A DNA stretch of 64,000 nt from Acinetobacter sp. P8-3-8 (GCF_000214135.1 NZ_AFIE01000004.1:62001-126000); one strand, 5' to 3'; shown: positions 7,539-16,599, numbered from the stretch's first letter. Made by a program: numbers and translations. The notes: generated by a model not told the origin, from the sequence alone.

Positions 7539-8828
7539 ATGATGTTCCAAAATAATATGCTTTCAAAAGCACTCTTGGCGACAACAATAATGGGGAGCAT
7601 GGCTTTAACGGCTTGTTCGAAACCTGCTGACAAAGCTGAATCTAAAGCGACAACTGAAACCAAAGCAGCTGCTACCAGTGGCGATACCATTAAAGTCGGT
7701 ATTTTACATTCATTGTCAGGAACGATGGCGATTTCAGAAACTTCATTGAAAGATACGGCACTTATGGCAATCAATGAGATCAATGCCAAAGGTGGAGTGA
7801 TGGGGAAAAAGCTTGAACCTGTCGTGGTTGATCCAGCATCGGATTGGCCATTATTTGCTGAAAAAACACGCCAGTTAATTACTCAAGATAAAGTTGCGGT
7901 GATTTTTGGATGTTGGACATCGGTCTCACGTAAATCTGTGCTTCCAGTAGTTGAAGAGCTGAATGGCTTATTGTTCTATCCTGTGCAGTATGAAGGGCAA
8001 GAGCAATCAAAAAATATTTTCTATACAGGTGCAGCACCCAACCAACAAGCGATTCCTGCTGTGGAATATTTAATGAGTGATGAGGGTGGTAAAGCGCAAC
8101 GTTTTGTATTACTTGGTACAGACTATGTTTACCCTCGAACCACCAATAAAATCCTACGCGCATTTTTAAAGTCTAAAGGCATTGCAGATGCGGACATCAT
8201 GGAGGAATACACACCATTTGGTCATAGCAATTATCAAACCATTGTCGGCAATATCAAAAAATTCTCAGCAGGCAAAAAGACGGCTGTTATCTCAACCATT
8301 AATGGCGATTCGAATGTGCCTTTCTATCGTGAGCTAGGCAATCAAGGTATTAAAGCTTCCGATATTCCTGTGATGGCTTTCTCTGTAGGTGAAGAAGAAT
8401 TGCGTGGAATTGACACCAAGCCATTGGTTGGACATTTAGCGTCATGGAATTACTTCATGTCAGTGAAGAATCCAGTGAATACTGAATTCGTGAATAAAAT
8501 GAAGCAGTACGCTGTTGAATACAAACTGCCAAATGCCAATAAAATGGTGACCAATGACCCAATGGAAGCAACTTATGTGGGGATCAACATGTGGAAGCAA
8601 GCCGTAGAAAAAGCAGGTAGCACAGATGTTGATAAAGTTCGGGAAGCAATGGCAGGTCAAACGTTTAAAGCACCATCGGGTTATACCTTAACCATGGATG
8701 CGACCAATCATCATCTTCATAAGCCAGTCATGATTGGTCAAATTCGAGGTGATGGTCAATTTGATGTGGTTTACAAATCACCACAACCAATCAAGGCTGA
8801 GCCTTGGAGTCCTTACATCCCTAAATAA
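7539..8828 (+). CDS. urtA: urea ABC transporter substrate-binding protein
   Basis: Periplasmic urea receptor of the branched-chain-amino-acid-type ABC family. The start ATG at 7539 has GGAG seven bases upstream; an in-frame upstream ATG at 7473 would overlap the promoter and is rejected. The N-terminus is a lipoprotein signal ending in the lipobox LTAC (MGSMALTACSK), so the mature protein should be lipid-anchored. The body begins IKVGILHSLSGTMAISE and carries the UrtA-typical GCWTSVSRKSVLPVVEE and LLFYPVQYEGQE blocks. It is the first gene of urtABCDE. A strong hairpin (8838-8873) separates it from urtB and may favour receptor over permease expression. Confidence 0.95.
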   Translation: MMFQNNMLSKALLATTIMGSMALTACSKPADKAESKATTETKAAATSGDTIKVGILHSLSGTMAISETSLKDTALMAINEINAKGGVMGKKLEPVVVDPASDWPLFAEKTRQLITQDKVAVIFGCWTSVSRKSVLPVVEELNGLLFYPVQYEGQEQSKNIFYTGAAPNQQAIPAVEYLMSDEGGKAQRFVLLGTDYVYPRTTNKILRAFLKSKGIADADIMEEYTPFGHSNYQTIVGNIKKFSAGKKTAVISTINGDSNVPFYRELGNQGIKASDIPVMAFSVGEEELRGIDTKPLVGHLASWNYFMSVKNPVNTEFVNKMKQYAVEYKLPNANKMVTNDPMEATYVGINMWKQAVEKAGSTDVDKVREAMAGQTFKAPSGYTLTMDATNHHLHKPVMIGQIRGDGQFDVVYKSPQPIKAEPWSPYIPK

Positions 8829-8837
8829 TAAATAAGC

Positions 8838-8873
8838 ACTGCAAAGCCTGATGTACATAACAGGCTTTGCAGT
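8838..8873 (+). other. Intercistronic hairpin between urtA and urtB
   Basis: ACTGCAAAGCCTG (8838-8850) pairs perfectly with CAGGCTTTGCAGT (8861-8873) around a 10-nt loop. There is no following U-tract, so it is not a standard terminator. Such stems between a highly expressed binding-protein gene and its permease genes usually protect the upstream mRNA end from exonucleases or weakly attenuate transcription. Confidence 0.75.
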
Positions 8874-8922
8874 AGCAAAGATTGCCTTTTCAGCAAATTT
8901 AAACAAAAAGGGGGCGTTACAG

Positions 8923-10572
8923 ATGTTTCTTAAACTGAATTTTGCGGCACTTGTATTGATCATAGTCCAAACATTTTTCATACAACAGATTTTTGCTGAA
9001 TCTCCTCGTGCAAATCAGCAATCACCTGAGCAAACGGTCGTAACGGCAAATGCCAATGATGATGCGATTCAACAATTTGTACGAGCAGATTTTGCACAAC
9101 GTCGAACAATGTTAAATCAGTGGCCTGCCAGTATTGAGGAATTAGACAAACTGGTTGCTTATGTAGAAAAGGATGAATTGTATACAGACAGTTCAGGCAA
9201 TACTTATATTATGAAAGAGGGTGATAAATTATTTAATTATCCTCAAAATCAGAATATTACAGATTGGCCAGCAGATCTTAATCAAGTTACTTTAGTCAAT
9301 ACGTTACGTAAAGCACTGAGCTTTGGACAAGCGAAAATAAAACTACAATCGGAAGATGCATCGCAACGTTTGGCTGCGATTGATATTTTAGAAAATAATT
9401 TAGATGAACTCGATATTAACGTCGTCAATCAGCTTTATCTCAATGAAAAAAATAATAAAGTGAAAGCGAGATTAAAGCAGTTAAAGGCACGTATTGATTT
9501 TAATAGTCCTGACATACTGACAAAAATCCAAGCAACCAAAATTTTAAAAGAATCAAATCGCCCTGATGTTTTAGCCATTATTGAACAAGAATTACAACAG
9601 CCGAATTTAAATCCTGAATTAAAAACCACGTTAATAGATGCCAAAAGTAGCATCAAAACACGATTACAAGCCAGTGAGTGGGCAGGGCATGTATTTTCGG
9701 GTCTTAGCACCGCCAGTATTTTGCTGCTTGCGGCTTTAGGTTTAGCAATTACCTATGGTTTGCTCGGTGTCATTAACATGGCGCATGGTGAGTTAATCAT
9801 GATAGGTGCTTATACCACTTATGTTGTGCAAAGCTTTTTTAAAACGCATTTCAGTGCGTATGTCGATTGGTATTTGATTGCTGCAATTCCTGCTGCATTT
9901 TTAGTGAGCGCTTTGATTGGCATGTTGATTGAACGAACGGTGATTCGTCCACTCTATGGTCGTCAATTGGAAACCTTATTGGCAACTTTTGGCGTCAGTC
10001 TGATTCTCATGCAATTGGTTCGTATGATCTTCGGTGCTCAAAATGTTGAAGTGTCTAATATTTCTTGGCTATCAGGTGGGATTTCAATTACACCTAGTTT
10101 GATGCTGCCTTATAACCGTATCGCCATTATTGTTTTTACGATTGCTGTGCTTTCGCTGCTGATTTATCTACTCAATAAAACACGTTTTGGATTATTCGTT
10201 CGAGCGGTGACACAAAATCGTCAAATGGCGCGGGCTGTCGGTATTCGTTCAGCACGTATCGACATGATGGCTTTTGGTTTAGGCTCAGGACTTGCTGGTT
10301 TAGCAGGTTGTGCTTTGGCTCAAGTGGGTAATGTTGGCCCAGATTTAGGCCAAAACTACATTATCGATGCATTCCTTGTCGTGGTCGTTGGCGGGGTAGG
10401 TCAAGTGTGGGGTGCTGTGCTTGCTGCGCTAGGTTTAGGTGTCAGCGGAACGATGCTTGAAATTGGTATGGGTGCAGTGCTTGCCAAAATTATTCTCTTG
10501 GTTCTTGTGATTTTGTTTATTCAAAAACGTCCACAAGGTTTATTTGCCGTCAAAGGTCGTTTTGTGGAGTAA
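8923..10572 (+). CDS. urtB: urea ABC transporter permease UrtB
   Basis: One of the two membrane subunits of the urea importer. The start at 8923 has AAAGGGGG as ribosome site; the in-frame ATG at 8851 falls in the hairpin and is rejected. The 549-residue protein begins with a signal-like hydrophobic segment, then has a periplasmic, helical extension of about 230 residues (typical of proteobacterial UrtB), then the LivH-like permease domain starting near GLSTASILLLAALGLAITYG with INMAHGELIMIGAYTTY and LVVVVGGVGQVWG. Next gene urtC starts 4 bp after the stop, consistent with one operon. Confidence 0.95.
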   Translation: MFLKLNFAALVLIIVQTFFIQQIFAESPRANQQSPEQTVVTANANDDAIQQFVRADFAQRRTMLNQWPASIEELDKLVAYVEKDELYTDSSGNTYIMKEGDKLFNYPQNQNITDWPADLNQVTLVNTLRKALSFGQAKIKLQSEDASQRLAAIDILENNLDELDINVVNQLYLNEKNNKVKARLKQLKARIDFNSPDILTKIQATKILKESNRPDVLAIIEQELQQPNLNPELKTTLIDAKSSIKTRLQASEWAGHVFSGLSTASILLLAALGLAITYGLLGVINMAHGELIMIGAYTTYVVQSFFKTHFSAYVDWYLIAAIPAAFLVSALIGMLIERTVIRPLYGRQLETLLATFGVSLILMQLVRMIFGAQNVEVSNISWLSGGISITPSLMLPYNRIAIIVFTIAVLSLLIYLLNKTRFGLFVRAVTQNRQMARAVGIRSARIDMMAFGLGSGLAGLAGCALAQVGNVGPDLGQNYIIDAFLVVVVGGVGQVWGAVLAALGLGVSGTMLEIGMGAVLAKIILLVLVILFIQKRPQGLFAVKGRFVE

Positions 10573-10576
10573 GCCT

Positions 10577-11647
10577 ATGAAAATCACCTCATTACTTTCA
10601 GATAAACCCTATAGCGCAATTGCGATTGCCATATGTTTTGCCGTGATGTTGATCTTGCCGTGGTTTCATTTATTGCCACAGGATTCAGCGCTACACCTTT
10701 CAGCCTATTGGGTCACCTTGATTGGGAAAATCATGTGTTTAGCCTTGGTGGCATTGGCTCTAGACCTTGTTTGGGGCTATGCAGGTATTCTCAGTTTGGG
10801 GCATGGTTTGTATTTCGCCTTAGGTGGATATGCTTTTGGTATGTATTTAATGCGTGAGTCAGCAGGAGATCAGTTGCCTGATTTTATGCGCTTTTTAAGT
10901 TGGACTGAATTGCCGTGGTATTGGGTTGGAACAGAACACTTGGTTTGGGCTTTGGCATTAGTTGTTTTAGTGCCGGGTGTGATTGCTTTTATTTTCGGGT
11001 TCTTTGCATTCCGTTCCAAAATTAAAGGGGTTTATTTTTCAATTATCACGCAAGCCATGACCTTTGCCGCAGCATTATTGTTCTTCCGTAATGAAACAGG
11101 TTTTGGTGGCAACAATGGTTTCACTGGGTTTAAAAGCATTTTAGGTTTAGACATTACCTCTGCCTCCATGCGTGCCACCTTATGTTTTTTAACGGCACTT
11201 GCTCTTTTACTGTGTTTTATGGGTTTGCGGAGTTTGATGAACCGACCATATGGCCGAGTATTGGGCGCAATTCGTGACAGTGAAAATCGTTTGCAATACC
11301 TTGGTTATCGTACGCTTTGGTACAAATTATCGGCATGGGTTTTATCGGCTGTGATAGCGGGTATTGCAGGTGCGCTCTATGTACCACAGGCAGGAATTAT
11401 CAATCCAAGTGAAATGAATCCAGTCAATTCGATTGAAATGGCTGTTTGGGTCGCAGCGGGTGGGCGTGGGACGTTGATCGGGCCAATCTTGGGCGCAGGT
11501 TTAATCAACGGTGTTAAAACTTATTTTACTGTGGCTTATCCAGAAGCATGGTTATTGATCCTCGGTGCACTGTTTATCGTTGTGACTATTTTCCTACCCA
11601 AAGGTGTGATTGGCTTATTCGAGCGTTTTAAAAAGGAGGATCACTGA
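10577..11647 (+). CDS. urtC: urea ABC transporter permease UrtC
   Basis: Second membrane subunit of the urea importer, LivM-like. The ATG at 10577 has GGAG at 10566 and begins MKITSLLSDKPYS; the upstream in-frame ATG at 10544 lies within urtB. About 356 residues with eight or more hydrophobic segments and the signature blocks ALDLVWGYAGILSLGHGLYF and WVAAGGRGTLIGPILGA. The stop TGA overlaps the urtD ATG by one base (ATGA-type junction), indicating translational coupling. Confidence 0.95.
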   Translation: MKITSLLSDKPYSAIAIAICFAVMLILPWFHLLPQDSALHLSAYWVTLIGKIMCLALVALALDLVWGYAGILSLGHGLYFALGGYAFGMYLMRESAGDQLPDFMRFLSWTELPWYWVGTEHLVWALALVVLVPGVIAFIFGFFAFRSKIKGVYFSIITQAMTFAAALLFFRNETGFGGNNGFTGFKSILGLDITSASMRATLCFLTALALLLCFMGLRSLMNRPYGRVLGAIRDSENRLQYLGYRTLWYKLSAWVLSAVIAGIAGALYVPQAGIINPSEMNPVNSIEMAVWVAAGGRGTLIGPILGAGLINGVKTYFTVAYPEAWLLILGALFIVVTIFLPKGVIGLFERFKKEDH

Positions 11648-12483
11648 TGTCAGAATTACTCTCAGATTTAGGTCTAAATTCACAACATGGTGGTCAAATT
11701 GGCGAAGGTTATGGTCGACCAAAAGCAGAAGGTGCCGATTTCAGCCATGGTATTGCGCTGTATTTAGAAAAAGTTAGCGTTTGGTTTGATTCATTTCGTG
11801 CGTTAAATGATTTGTCCCTCTATATCGAAGAAGGTGAATTGCGTTGCATCATTGGCCCCAATGGTGCTGGAAAAACCACGTTGATGGATGTGATCACAGG
11901 CAAAACTCGCCCAACCGAAGGTTCTGCATTTTTTGGGCAGAATTATGATTTAGCCAAAATGAGTACAGAACAAATTGCAGAAGCTGGAATTGGTCGTAAA
12001 TTTCAAAAACCGACTGTATTTGAAAATTTTACAGTCATGGAAAATCTGTTACTGGCTGCACCAAAAGATAAAACAGTAAAAAAGAGCTTTTTCAGCAAAC
12101 TTGCGCCCGATGCACAATTGGCTTTGGATGAGTCTTTAGAACAAATTCGTTTACAGGAATTTATTCAAAAACCAGCAGGGTTATTGTCACATGGTCAAAA
12201 GCAATGGCTTGAAATCGGCATGTTGTTGATGCAACGCCCGAAACTGATTTTATTGGATGAGCCAGTTGCGGGTATGACCGATGCCGAAACAGAACGAACG
12301 GCTGAACTGTGCTTAGAGTTGAAAAAGAACCACACTTTGATCGTGGTTGAACACGATATGAGTTTTATCGATACCATTAGTGAGAAAGTCACTGTACTTG
12401 CGCAGGGGGCAATTCTTGCAGAAGGAACACTGGCTGAAGTTCAAGCCAATGAAGATGTGATTGAAAAATATTTAGGTCGTTAA
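11647..12483 (+). CDS. urtD: urea ABC transporter ATP-binding protein UrtD
   Basis: Cytoplasmic ATPase subunit, LivG-like. 278 residues: Walker A GPNGAGKTT, Q-loop region GRKFQKPTVFENFTVMENLL, ABC signature LSHGQKQW (the LSHGQ variant usual in UrtD), Walker B LILLDEPVAGM, and switch His in VVEHDM. The AAGGAGG ribosome site lies just before the ATG, inside the end of urtC. The N-terminal 30-residue extension before the ABC core is typical of UrtD. Confidence 0.95.
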   Translation: MSELLSDLGLNSQHGGQIGEGYGRPKAEGADFSHGIALYLEKVSVWFDSFRALNDLSLYIEEGELRCIIGPNGAGKTTLMDVITGKTRPTEGSAFFGQNYDLAKMSTEQIAEAGIGRKFQKPTVFENFTVMENLLLAAPKDKTVKKSFFSKLAPDAQLALDESLEQIRLQEFIQKPAGLLSHGQKQWLEIGMLLMQRPKLILLDEPVAGMTDAETERTAELCLELKKNHTLIVVEHDMSFIDTISEKVTVLAQGAILAEGTLAEVQANEDVIEKYLGR

Positions 12484-12493
12484 GGGGAACAGC

Positions 12494-13192
12494 ATGTTAG
12501 AAGTTAAAGACGTCAATCAGTTTTATGGTGGCAGTCACATTCTACGTGATGTGACTTTACAAGCCCCGATTGGTGAATGTTCTGTGATTTTAGGGCGAAA
12601 TGGTGTTGGTAAGACCACATTATTAAAATGTTTAATGGGCATTTTACCGATCAAATCGGGACAAATTCTATTGGATGACAAAGACATTTCCAAAATGAGT
12701 CCTGAACAACGCGTGCGTGCAGGTTTGGCTTATGTACCTCAAGGGCGTGATATTTTTTCAACATTGACGGTTGAGGAGAATATTTTAATTGGTATGGCAA
12801 AATTTTCAGGGGCGAAAACCCGAAAAGTACCTGAGCATTTGTATGAAATTTTTCCTATTTTAGATGAAATGAAATATCGCCGTGGTGGTGACTTGTCAGG
12901 TGGTCAGCAACAGCAATTGGCGATTGCACGTGCTCTGGCATCTGAACCTAAGGTTTTGATTTTAGATGAACCGACTGAGGGCATTCAGCCTTCTATTATT
13001 AAAGATATTGGTCGAGTGATTCGTAGGCTGGCAGATGGTGGTGAAATGGCCATTGTATTGGTTGAGCAGTTTTATGATTTTGCTGAAGAATTGGCTGACA
13101 ATTATACAGTCATGGCGCGTGGGCAAGTGGTGGCTCAAGGCATTGGTTTAGAAATGCCTGAAAAGGGAATTCGAGATTTAGTGGCGATTTGA
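12494..13192 (+). CDS. urtE: urea ABC transporter ATP-binding protein UrtE
   Basis: Second ATPase subunit, LivF-like, 232 residues. Walker A GRNGVGKTT, signature LSGGQQQQLAIARALA, Walker B VLILDEPTEGIQPSI, switch His replaced by Gln in LVEQFYDF as is usual in LivF/UrtE proteins. It lies 10 bp after urtD with AAGGGGAAC as ribosome site and closes the urt operon. No urease genes follow; the urease cluster must be elsewhere. Strong hairpins but no classical terminator occupy the 331 bp downstream. Confidence 0.95.
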   Translation: MLEVKDVNQFYGGSHILRDVTLQAPIGECSVILGRNGVGKTTLLKCLMGILPIKSGQILLDDKDISKMSPEQRVRAGLAYVPQGRDIFSTLTVEENILIGMAKFSGAKTRKVPEHLYEIFPILDEMKYRRGGDLSGGQQQQLAIARALASEPKVLILDEPTEGIQPSIIKDIGRVIRRLADGGEMAIVLVEQFYDFAEELADNYTVMARGQVVAQGIGLEMPEKGIRDLVAI

Positions 13193-13377
13193 TTTTAAAT
13201 TTGAATCCCTCCAAGCCTCCCTCTACAAAAAGAAAGGGCTTTTAATAACATCCTGTAAAAACAAATGAATAGTTTGCATTGCCTCAATGATAATGAAAAT
13301 TTTAAAACAATTTGTGTAGGCGTTTGTTACTTTGAAGGATGAAGAGTATTGCTCCGTAAGGTAACTAAAATCCTTTG

Positions 13378-13458
13378 TTGGACAAAGGGGATATCCCTAT
13401 CGCCCTTGTCCAACGGCGGCATGGATGCCGCCTACCACGATAGTAATATCGTGGTAGG
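13378..13458. repeat. Array of three strong hairpins downstream of urtE
   Basis: Three back-to-back inverted repeats fill 80 bp: TTGGACAA (13378-13385) with TTGTCCAA (13406-13413); GGCGGCA (13415-13421) with TGCCGCC (13426-13432); and CCTACCACGATA (13431-13442) with TATCGTGGTAGG (13447-13458). The block is much more GC-rich than its surroundings. It lies between the convergent urtE and a hypothetical gene, where it may end transcription or block 3' exonucleases. It looks like a palindromic intergenic repeat unit, though no second copy is in this window. The 180 bp between urtE and this block contain only a weak purine/pyrimidine stretch resembling part of the family-1 repeat. Confidence 0.65.
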
Positions 13459-13523
13459 GCTAATAAGTGAAAAAACAGTAGCAGTTTGATTTATATTAAT
13501 AATATGGATTGGTATCAATTCGA

Positions 13524-14264
13524 TTACCGAATTTCCACTTTTCGATATAGTCCATTCGCAGAAACATTGTGCCCAAAGTATCCACAATCTGATAAGTTTT
13601 GCTTTTGGTTTACAGAAACAAAATTTCCGACTTGTGCATTAAAACCAAATGCTAAATCAATAGCGCATTCTTGCGTTGTGGTTTTCTTATGATTGAGCGG
13701 CATTGTGGTTTCAAACTGACCTAGATTAGGGCCATAAATCAGACTACGAAGGCCCATATAAACACCTTCAAATTCAATGTTATATTTTTGATTCAGCTTT
13801 TTAACTGTAATGTAGTTCCATGCCCCATAACCTGCATAATTGACATATTGACCTGATAAATCAGTTTGTTTTTTAGGTATTGGGAGTTGTTTTAAATTAA
13901 ATTGACTGGTTTTGGATTGAGCATTGATTTGAAACCAAGCTCTCGCCCATAAAGGTTTTGCTAATTTTGCATAAGTGAGACCGACATTATTATTTGCAAT
14001 ATCGACCTCTTTTTCAGAAATTTGAATACCACTTTCATCTTCTTGGCTTAAACAAAATGCTGACCATGAGGCTTGATTTTGAAAAGGTTCTAAAGCCTTT
14101 TTATAATTTTTTTGTTGATAGAATTTTTGACCTGATTGGCGGTATTGTTTGATTTGTGCACAACCTTGTTTTAATTCTTGCTCATAAGAAAATTCAGCAT
14201 GACTATGAGAAGCCAATAAAACGCCAGTTGTTAAAAATATTGTTTTGAGTAATATTTTATTCAT
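13524..14264 (-). CDS. Secreted hypothetical protein with TPR-like N-terminal part
   Basis: Not recognised. The product has a clear Sec signal peptide (MNKILLKTIFLTTGVLLASHSHA, cleavage after SHA) and about 220 mature residues. The first part, KFYQQKNYKKALEPF followed by further paired helices, resembles tetratricopeptide units; the second half is probably beta-rich. There are four cysteines in the mature part, two of them (AQECAID-like and SDCGYFG) near the C-terminus, which could form disulfides in the periplasm. Start: ATG at 14264 is preferred over 14273 because GAG lies at better spacing. Monocistronic, convergent with urtE, and 29 bp downstream of a GNAT gene. Confidence 0.6.
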   Translation of the reverse strand: MNKILLKTIFLTTGVLLASHSHAEFSYEQELKQGCAQIKQYRQSGQKFYQQKNYKKALEPFQNQASWSAFCLSQEDESGIQISEKEVDIANNNVGLTYAKLAKPLWARAWFQINAQSKTSQFNLKQLPIPKKQTDLSGQYVNYAGYGAWNYITVKKLNQKYNIEFEGVYMGLRSLIYGPNLGQFETTMPLNHKKTTTQECAIDLAFGFNAQVGNFVSVNQKQNLSDCGYFGHNVSANGLYRKVEIR

Positions 14265-14293
14265 TTTGATCATCTCGAATTTTTTATCAGTAT

Positions 14294-14797
14294 TTAATCA
14301 AAATTGAGTTGCATCAAGACTAAATCACGCCATTGTCCAAATTTTTGCCCAACTTGTGGCATATAACCTGTTTGTTTAAAGCCTAATTGTTCATGTAAAT
14401 AAATAGAACCTGTATTTTCAAAATCAATTGCAGCAACCATCACATGAATATGATGCTGTTTTGCATGCTCAATCAGTTTGAACATGAGTGCTTTTCCTAA
14501 ACCTTGTCGAGCAAACTGTGGGTCGATATAAACTGAATGTTCAACTGTTTGTTTATAACCATTGATTTGTCTAAAACTAGAATAATCTGCATAACCTGCA
14601 ATTTTTTGTGTAGAAATTTCTTCTGCAACAAAGATGGGGAACTGCTGTTGAGTTAAGTCCAAAAACCATTGCTGATAATTTTCTAATGTCTTAGGCTCAC
14701 TGTTCCATGTCGCCAATCCTGTCGATATTTCATGATTATAAATATGCATGATTTGTTCTATGTCTGCACTTTGTGCAGGTCGAATTTGAAAATTCAT
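14294..14797 (-). CDS. GNAT family N-acetyltransferase (Pat/MnaT-like)
   Basis: Acetyl-CoA-dependent N-acyltransferase of the GNAT fold, about 167 residues. It begins IRPAQSADIEQIMHIYNHEI, has the TGLATWNSEPKT stretch typical of the phosphinothricin/methionine-sulfoximine acetyltransferase branch, and the acetyl-CoA loop in SVYIDPQFARQGLGKALM (Q-x-x-G-x-G/A pattern as QGLGKA). The family start fits MNFQIRPAQ at 14797; an upstream ATG at 14827 adds ten residues and neither has a clear ribosome site. Likely substrates are amino-acid analogues such as methionine sulfoximine, but this is inferred from the subfamily. Confidence 0.8.
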   Translation of the reverse strand: MNFQIRPAQSADIEQIMHIYNHEISTGLATWNSEPKTLENYQQWFLDLTQQQFPIFVAEEISTQKIAGYADYSSFRQINGYKQTVEHSVYIDPQFARQGLGKALMFKLIEHAKQHHIHVMVAAIDFENTGSIYLHEQLGFKQTGYMPQVGQKFGQWRDLVLMQLNFD

Positions 14798-14935
14798 GAA
14801 AAAATATCGATTAAAAATTTGAATCATGATTTTAAGAAGAATTGTGTTTTAGAGCAATCCGATCATTCAATAAATTCGGTAAATAACGTCGTGCAATAAA
14901 ATCCATGCAACTCATAGGCAATACACAGGCAATAA

Positions 14936-14961
14936 AAAAGCAAGACCGAAGCCTTGCTTTT
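14936..14961 (-). terminator. Rho-independent terminator of the Tsx-like gene
   Basis: On the minus strand AAAAGCAAG (from 14961) pairs with CTTGCTTTT (to 14936) around an 8-nt loop, followed by a TTTTTTATT tract. It lies 22 bp beyond the stop of the Tsx-like gene. Confidence 0.8.
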
Positions 14962-14982
14962 GAATCACGTTTGCAATATCGC

Positions 14983-15705
14983 TTAGAAGTGATATTTAAC
15001 TAAAGCGCTTACGTTGTTTTCATCTTTGTTTGGAACGCCGTATTTGTTATGCCATACAGAATGCTCAATACCAAGATAAAGCTTAGTATTTGGAGAAATG
15101 TGTTTACCTGCATTCCATTTCCACTGAGTCGTCCAGTTAAGTTCGCTCTTATGCGCAACTTCATCTTTTTCAGCAGTAGACCAGTCAAGGAAACCATCTA
15201 CAAGAAATTCTTCAGAAGCAAGTTTGAATGGAATACCGTAAGCAAACGTCATTTGATAGTCGTCTTCTTGGATTTCATTATTTGCACGGTAGAAGTTCAA
15301 TTGTGCATATTGGAAATACGGAATCGCTAAATCTACGCCAACACCATAAAGATAGTTGTTCATATCTTTACCACCTTCCCAAGTGGTTGCAATAAGGACA
15401 TCTTTAATTGGGCCTAATTCAAGTTTTTTACCTGAAACAGCGCCTAAGCTTAAACGTGGTGAAGCTTCAAAATAAGTATCTGATTGACCACCGCTGTTTG
15501 TACGGTCAGCAAATGCAAAGAAATCACCATATTGAAGTTTTGCAGTATATTCAAATGTGATTGTCGATTGTTTCTCATCTGGTGTTAATTCATAGTTTTC
15601 ACCATAAAGCCCAGTAATACTAAAATCTTGCCAAACTGGTGTAGCTTGAGCCAAAGTAGCAGTTGAAGCGATTGCGCAGATCGCAGCAATTTGTGTAAGT
15701 TTCAT
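14983..15705 (-). CDS. Tsx-like nucleoside-specific outer-membrane channel
   Basis: Outer-membrane beta-barrel of the Channel_Tsx (PF03502) family, predicted to admit nucleosides or similar small solutes. About 240 residues: signal peptide MKLTQIAAICAIASTATLAQA, then the Tsx-type opening PVWQDFSITGLYGENYEL and alternating amphipathic strands ending in the aromatic terminus ALVKYHF, the outer-membrane assembly signal. The ATG at 15705 has GGGGGGAAG upstream; an in-frame ATG at 15723 is rejected. It has its own terminator and a 537-bp upstream region, so is monocistronic. The exact solute is unknown. Confidence 0.85.
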   Translation of the reverse strand: MKLTQIAAICAIASTATLAQATPVWQDFSITGLYGENYELTPDEKQSTITFEYTAKLQYGDFFAFADRTNSGGQSDTYFEASPRLSLGAVSGKKLELGPIKDVLIATTWEGGKDMNNYLYGVGVDLAIPYFQYAQLNFYRANNEIQEDDYQMTFAYGIPFKLASEEFLVDGFLDWSTAEKDEVAHKSELNWTTQWKWNAGKHISPNTKLYLGIEHSVWHNKYGVPNKDENNVSALVKYHF

Positions 15706-16242
15706 GAAAAATCTTCCCCCCAAGAAAGCGCTTCAAGGATACAGATTCTTCAATAAAAATAAAGTGAAAATAAGATGAAAGATAAATAAATTATGTAAAT
15801 ATCAAGATAGAGAATGTTTCTCATTCGTCATTTTTAGTTGAGGTTTTATTTTAATCAAAAAAACAAAGATAAAGACTTAAATGATACCTATTGCTTCTAT
15901 TGTCAATTTGATAGGCATTATTATAGATAAAATTAAGTCAAAAAAATATATAGAAATCATAAAATTATATAACAAAGTAACAAGTTGTCATTTTTCATAT
16001 TCTTTTCATAAAAATTTCAAAAATACGCTTGCATATTTTTGAATATGGCCTGATATTGAATGTATAAGAACACGAATCTGCAGATAAATAGGTGTTCATT
16101 TATTCAATTGAGGAGTGACAAGTTCCAATTCATTGAAGATGACAAGCTGTGTAAACAGCAAGCTTAAATCATGTACAAAATTGAAATTCATTGATCATTT
16201 TGTGCAGTAAATAAGATTCAGATAATGTGAGGATAATATTTT
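15706..16242. other. 537-bp gap between Tsx-like and HPF/RaiA genes
   Basis: AT-rich and without a credible ORF. GAGAATGTTTCTCATTC at 15810-15826 is a dyad loosely like a Fur box (two good half-sites, poor centre), about 105 bp before the Tsx-like start. Close to the ribosome-factor gene, GCTGT-gtaa-ACAGC at 16147-16160 could form a small leader hairpin. Nothing stronger is visible. Confidence 0.5.
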
Positions 16243-16593
16243 ATGAACATTGAAATCCGTACAGATAAAAATATACAAAATAGTGAACGTTTGATTACAT
16301 ATGTGAGAGAAGAGCTAAATCAGGAATTTCAACGTCATAGTGAACGTATTACTCAATTTTCGGTTCATTTAAGTGATGAAAATGGCGATAAAGGTGGCGA
16401 TGATGATATTCGCTGTATGGTCGAAGCAAAAGCTGCTGGAGTCAAACCTATTGTCGCTACGCATAAAGCAAAAAATATTGATTTAGCTTTGCATGGGGCG
16501 ATAGAGCGAGTAAAACGTAGTTTGGAACATGTATTTGAGAAAAAAGAGAATCCTCGTGGTGGTCAGCTTGAAATAGTTGACGAGGAAGTTTAA
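16243..16593 (+). CDS. HPF/RaiA-family ribosome-associated factor
   Basis: Small (116-residue) protein of the ribosomal subunit interface family, which binds the 30S decoding region and stabilises inactive ribosomes in stationary phase or stress. The N-terminal MNIEIRTDKNIQNSERLITYV and the mid-protein DIRCMVEAKAAG, ATHKAKNIDLALHGAIERVKRSLEH follow the beta-alpha-beta-beta-beta-alpha plan. It is somewhat divergent from E. coli HPF and RaiA, so a narrower name is not given. The ATG at 16243 has GAGGATAAT upstream. A compact terminator (16600-16620) follows, so it is monocistronic. Confidence 0.8.
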   Translation: MNIEIRTDKNIQNSERLITYVREELNQEFQRHSERITQFSVHLSDENGDKGGDDDIRCMVEAKAAGVKPIVATHKAKNIDLALHGAIERVKRSLEHVFEKKENPRGGQLEIVDEEV

Positions 16594-16599
16594 GAAAAG

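Noticed and set aside
14832-14915. Short minus-strand frame (about 27 codons, ending ARRYLPNLLNDRIALKHNSS) between the GNAT and Tsx-like genes, possibly the tail of a decayed oxidoreductase gene.
   Set aside because: Too short, no ribosome site, and the family likeness rests on impression only; could be chance.
15810-15826. Fur-box-like dyad GAGAATGTTTCTCATTC upstream of the Tsx-like gene.
   Set aside because: Only the half-sites match; the centre is wrong and Tsx channels are not normally iron-controlled.
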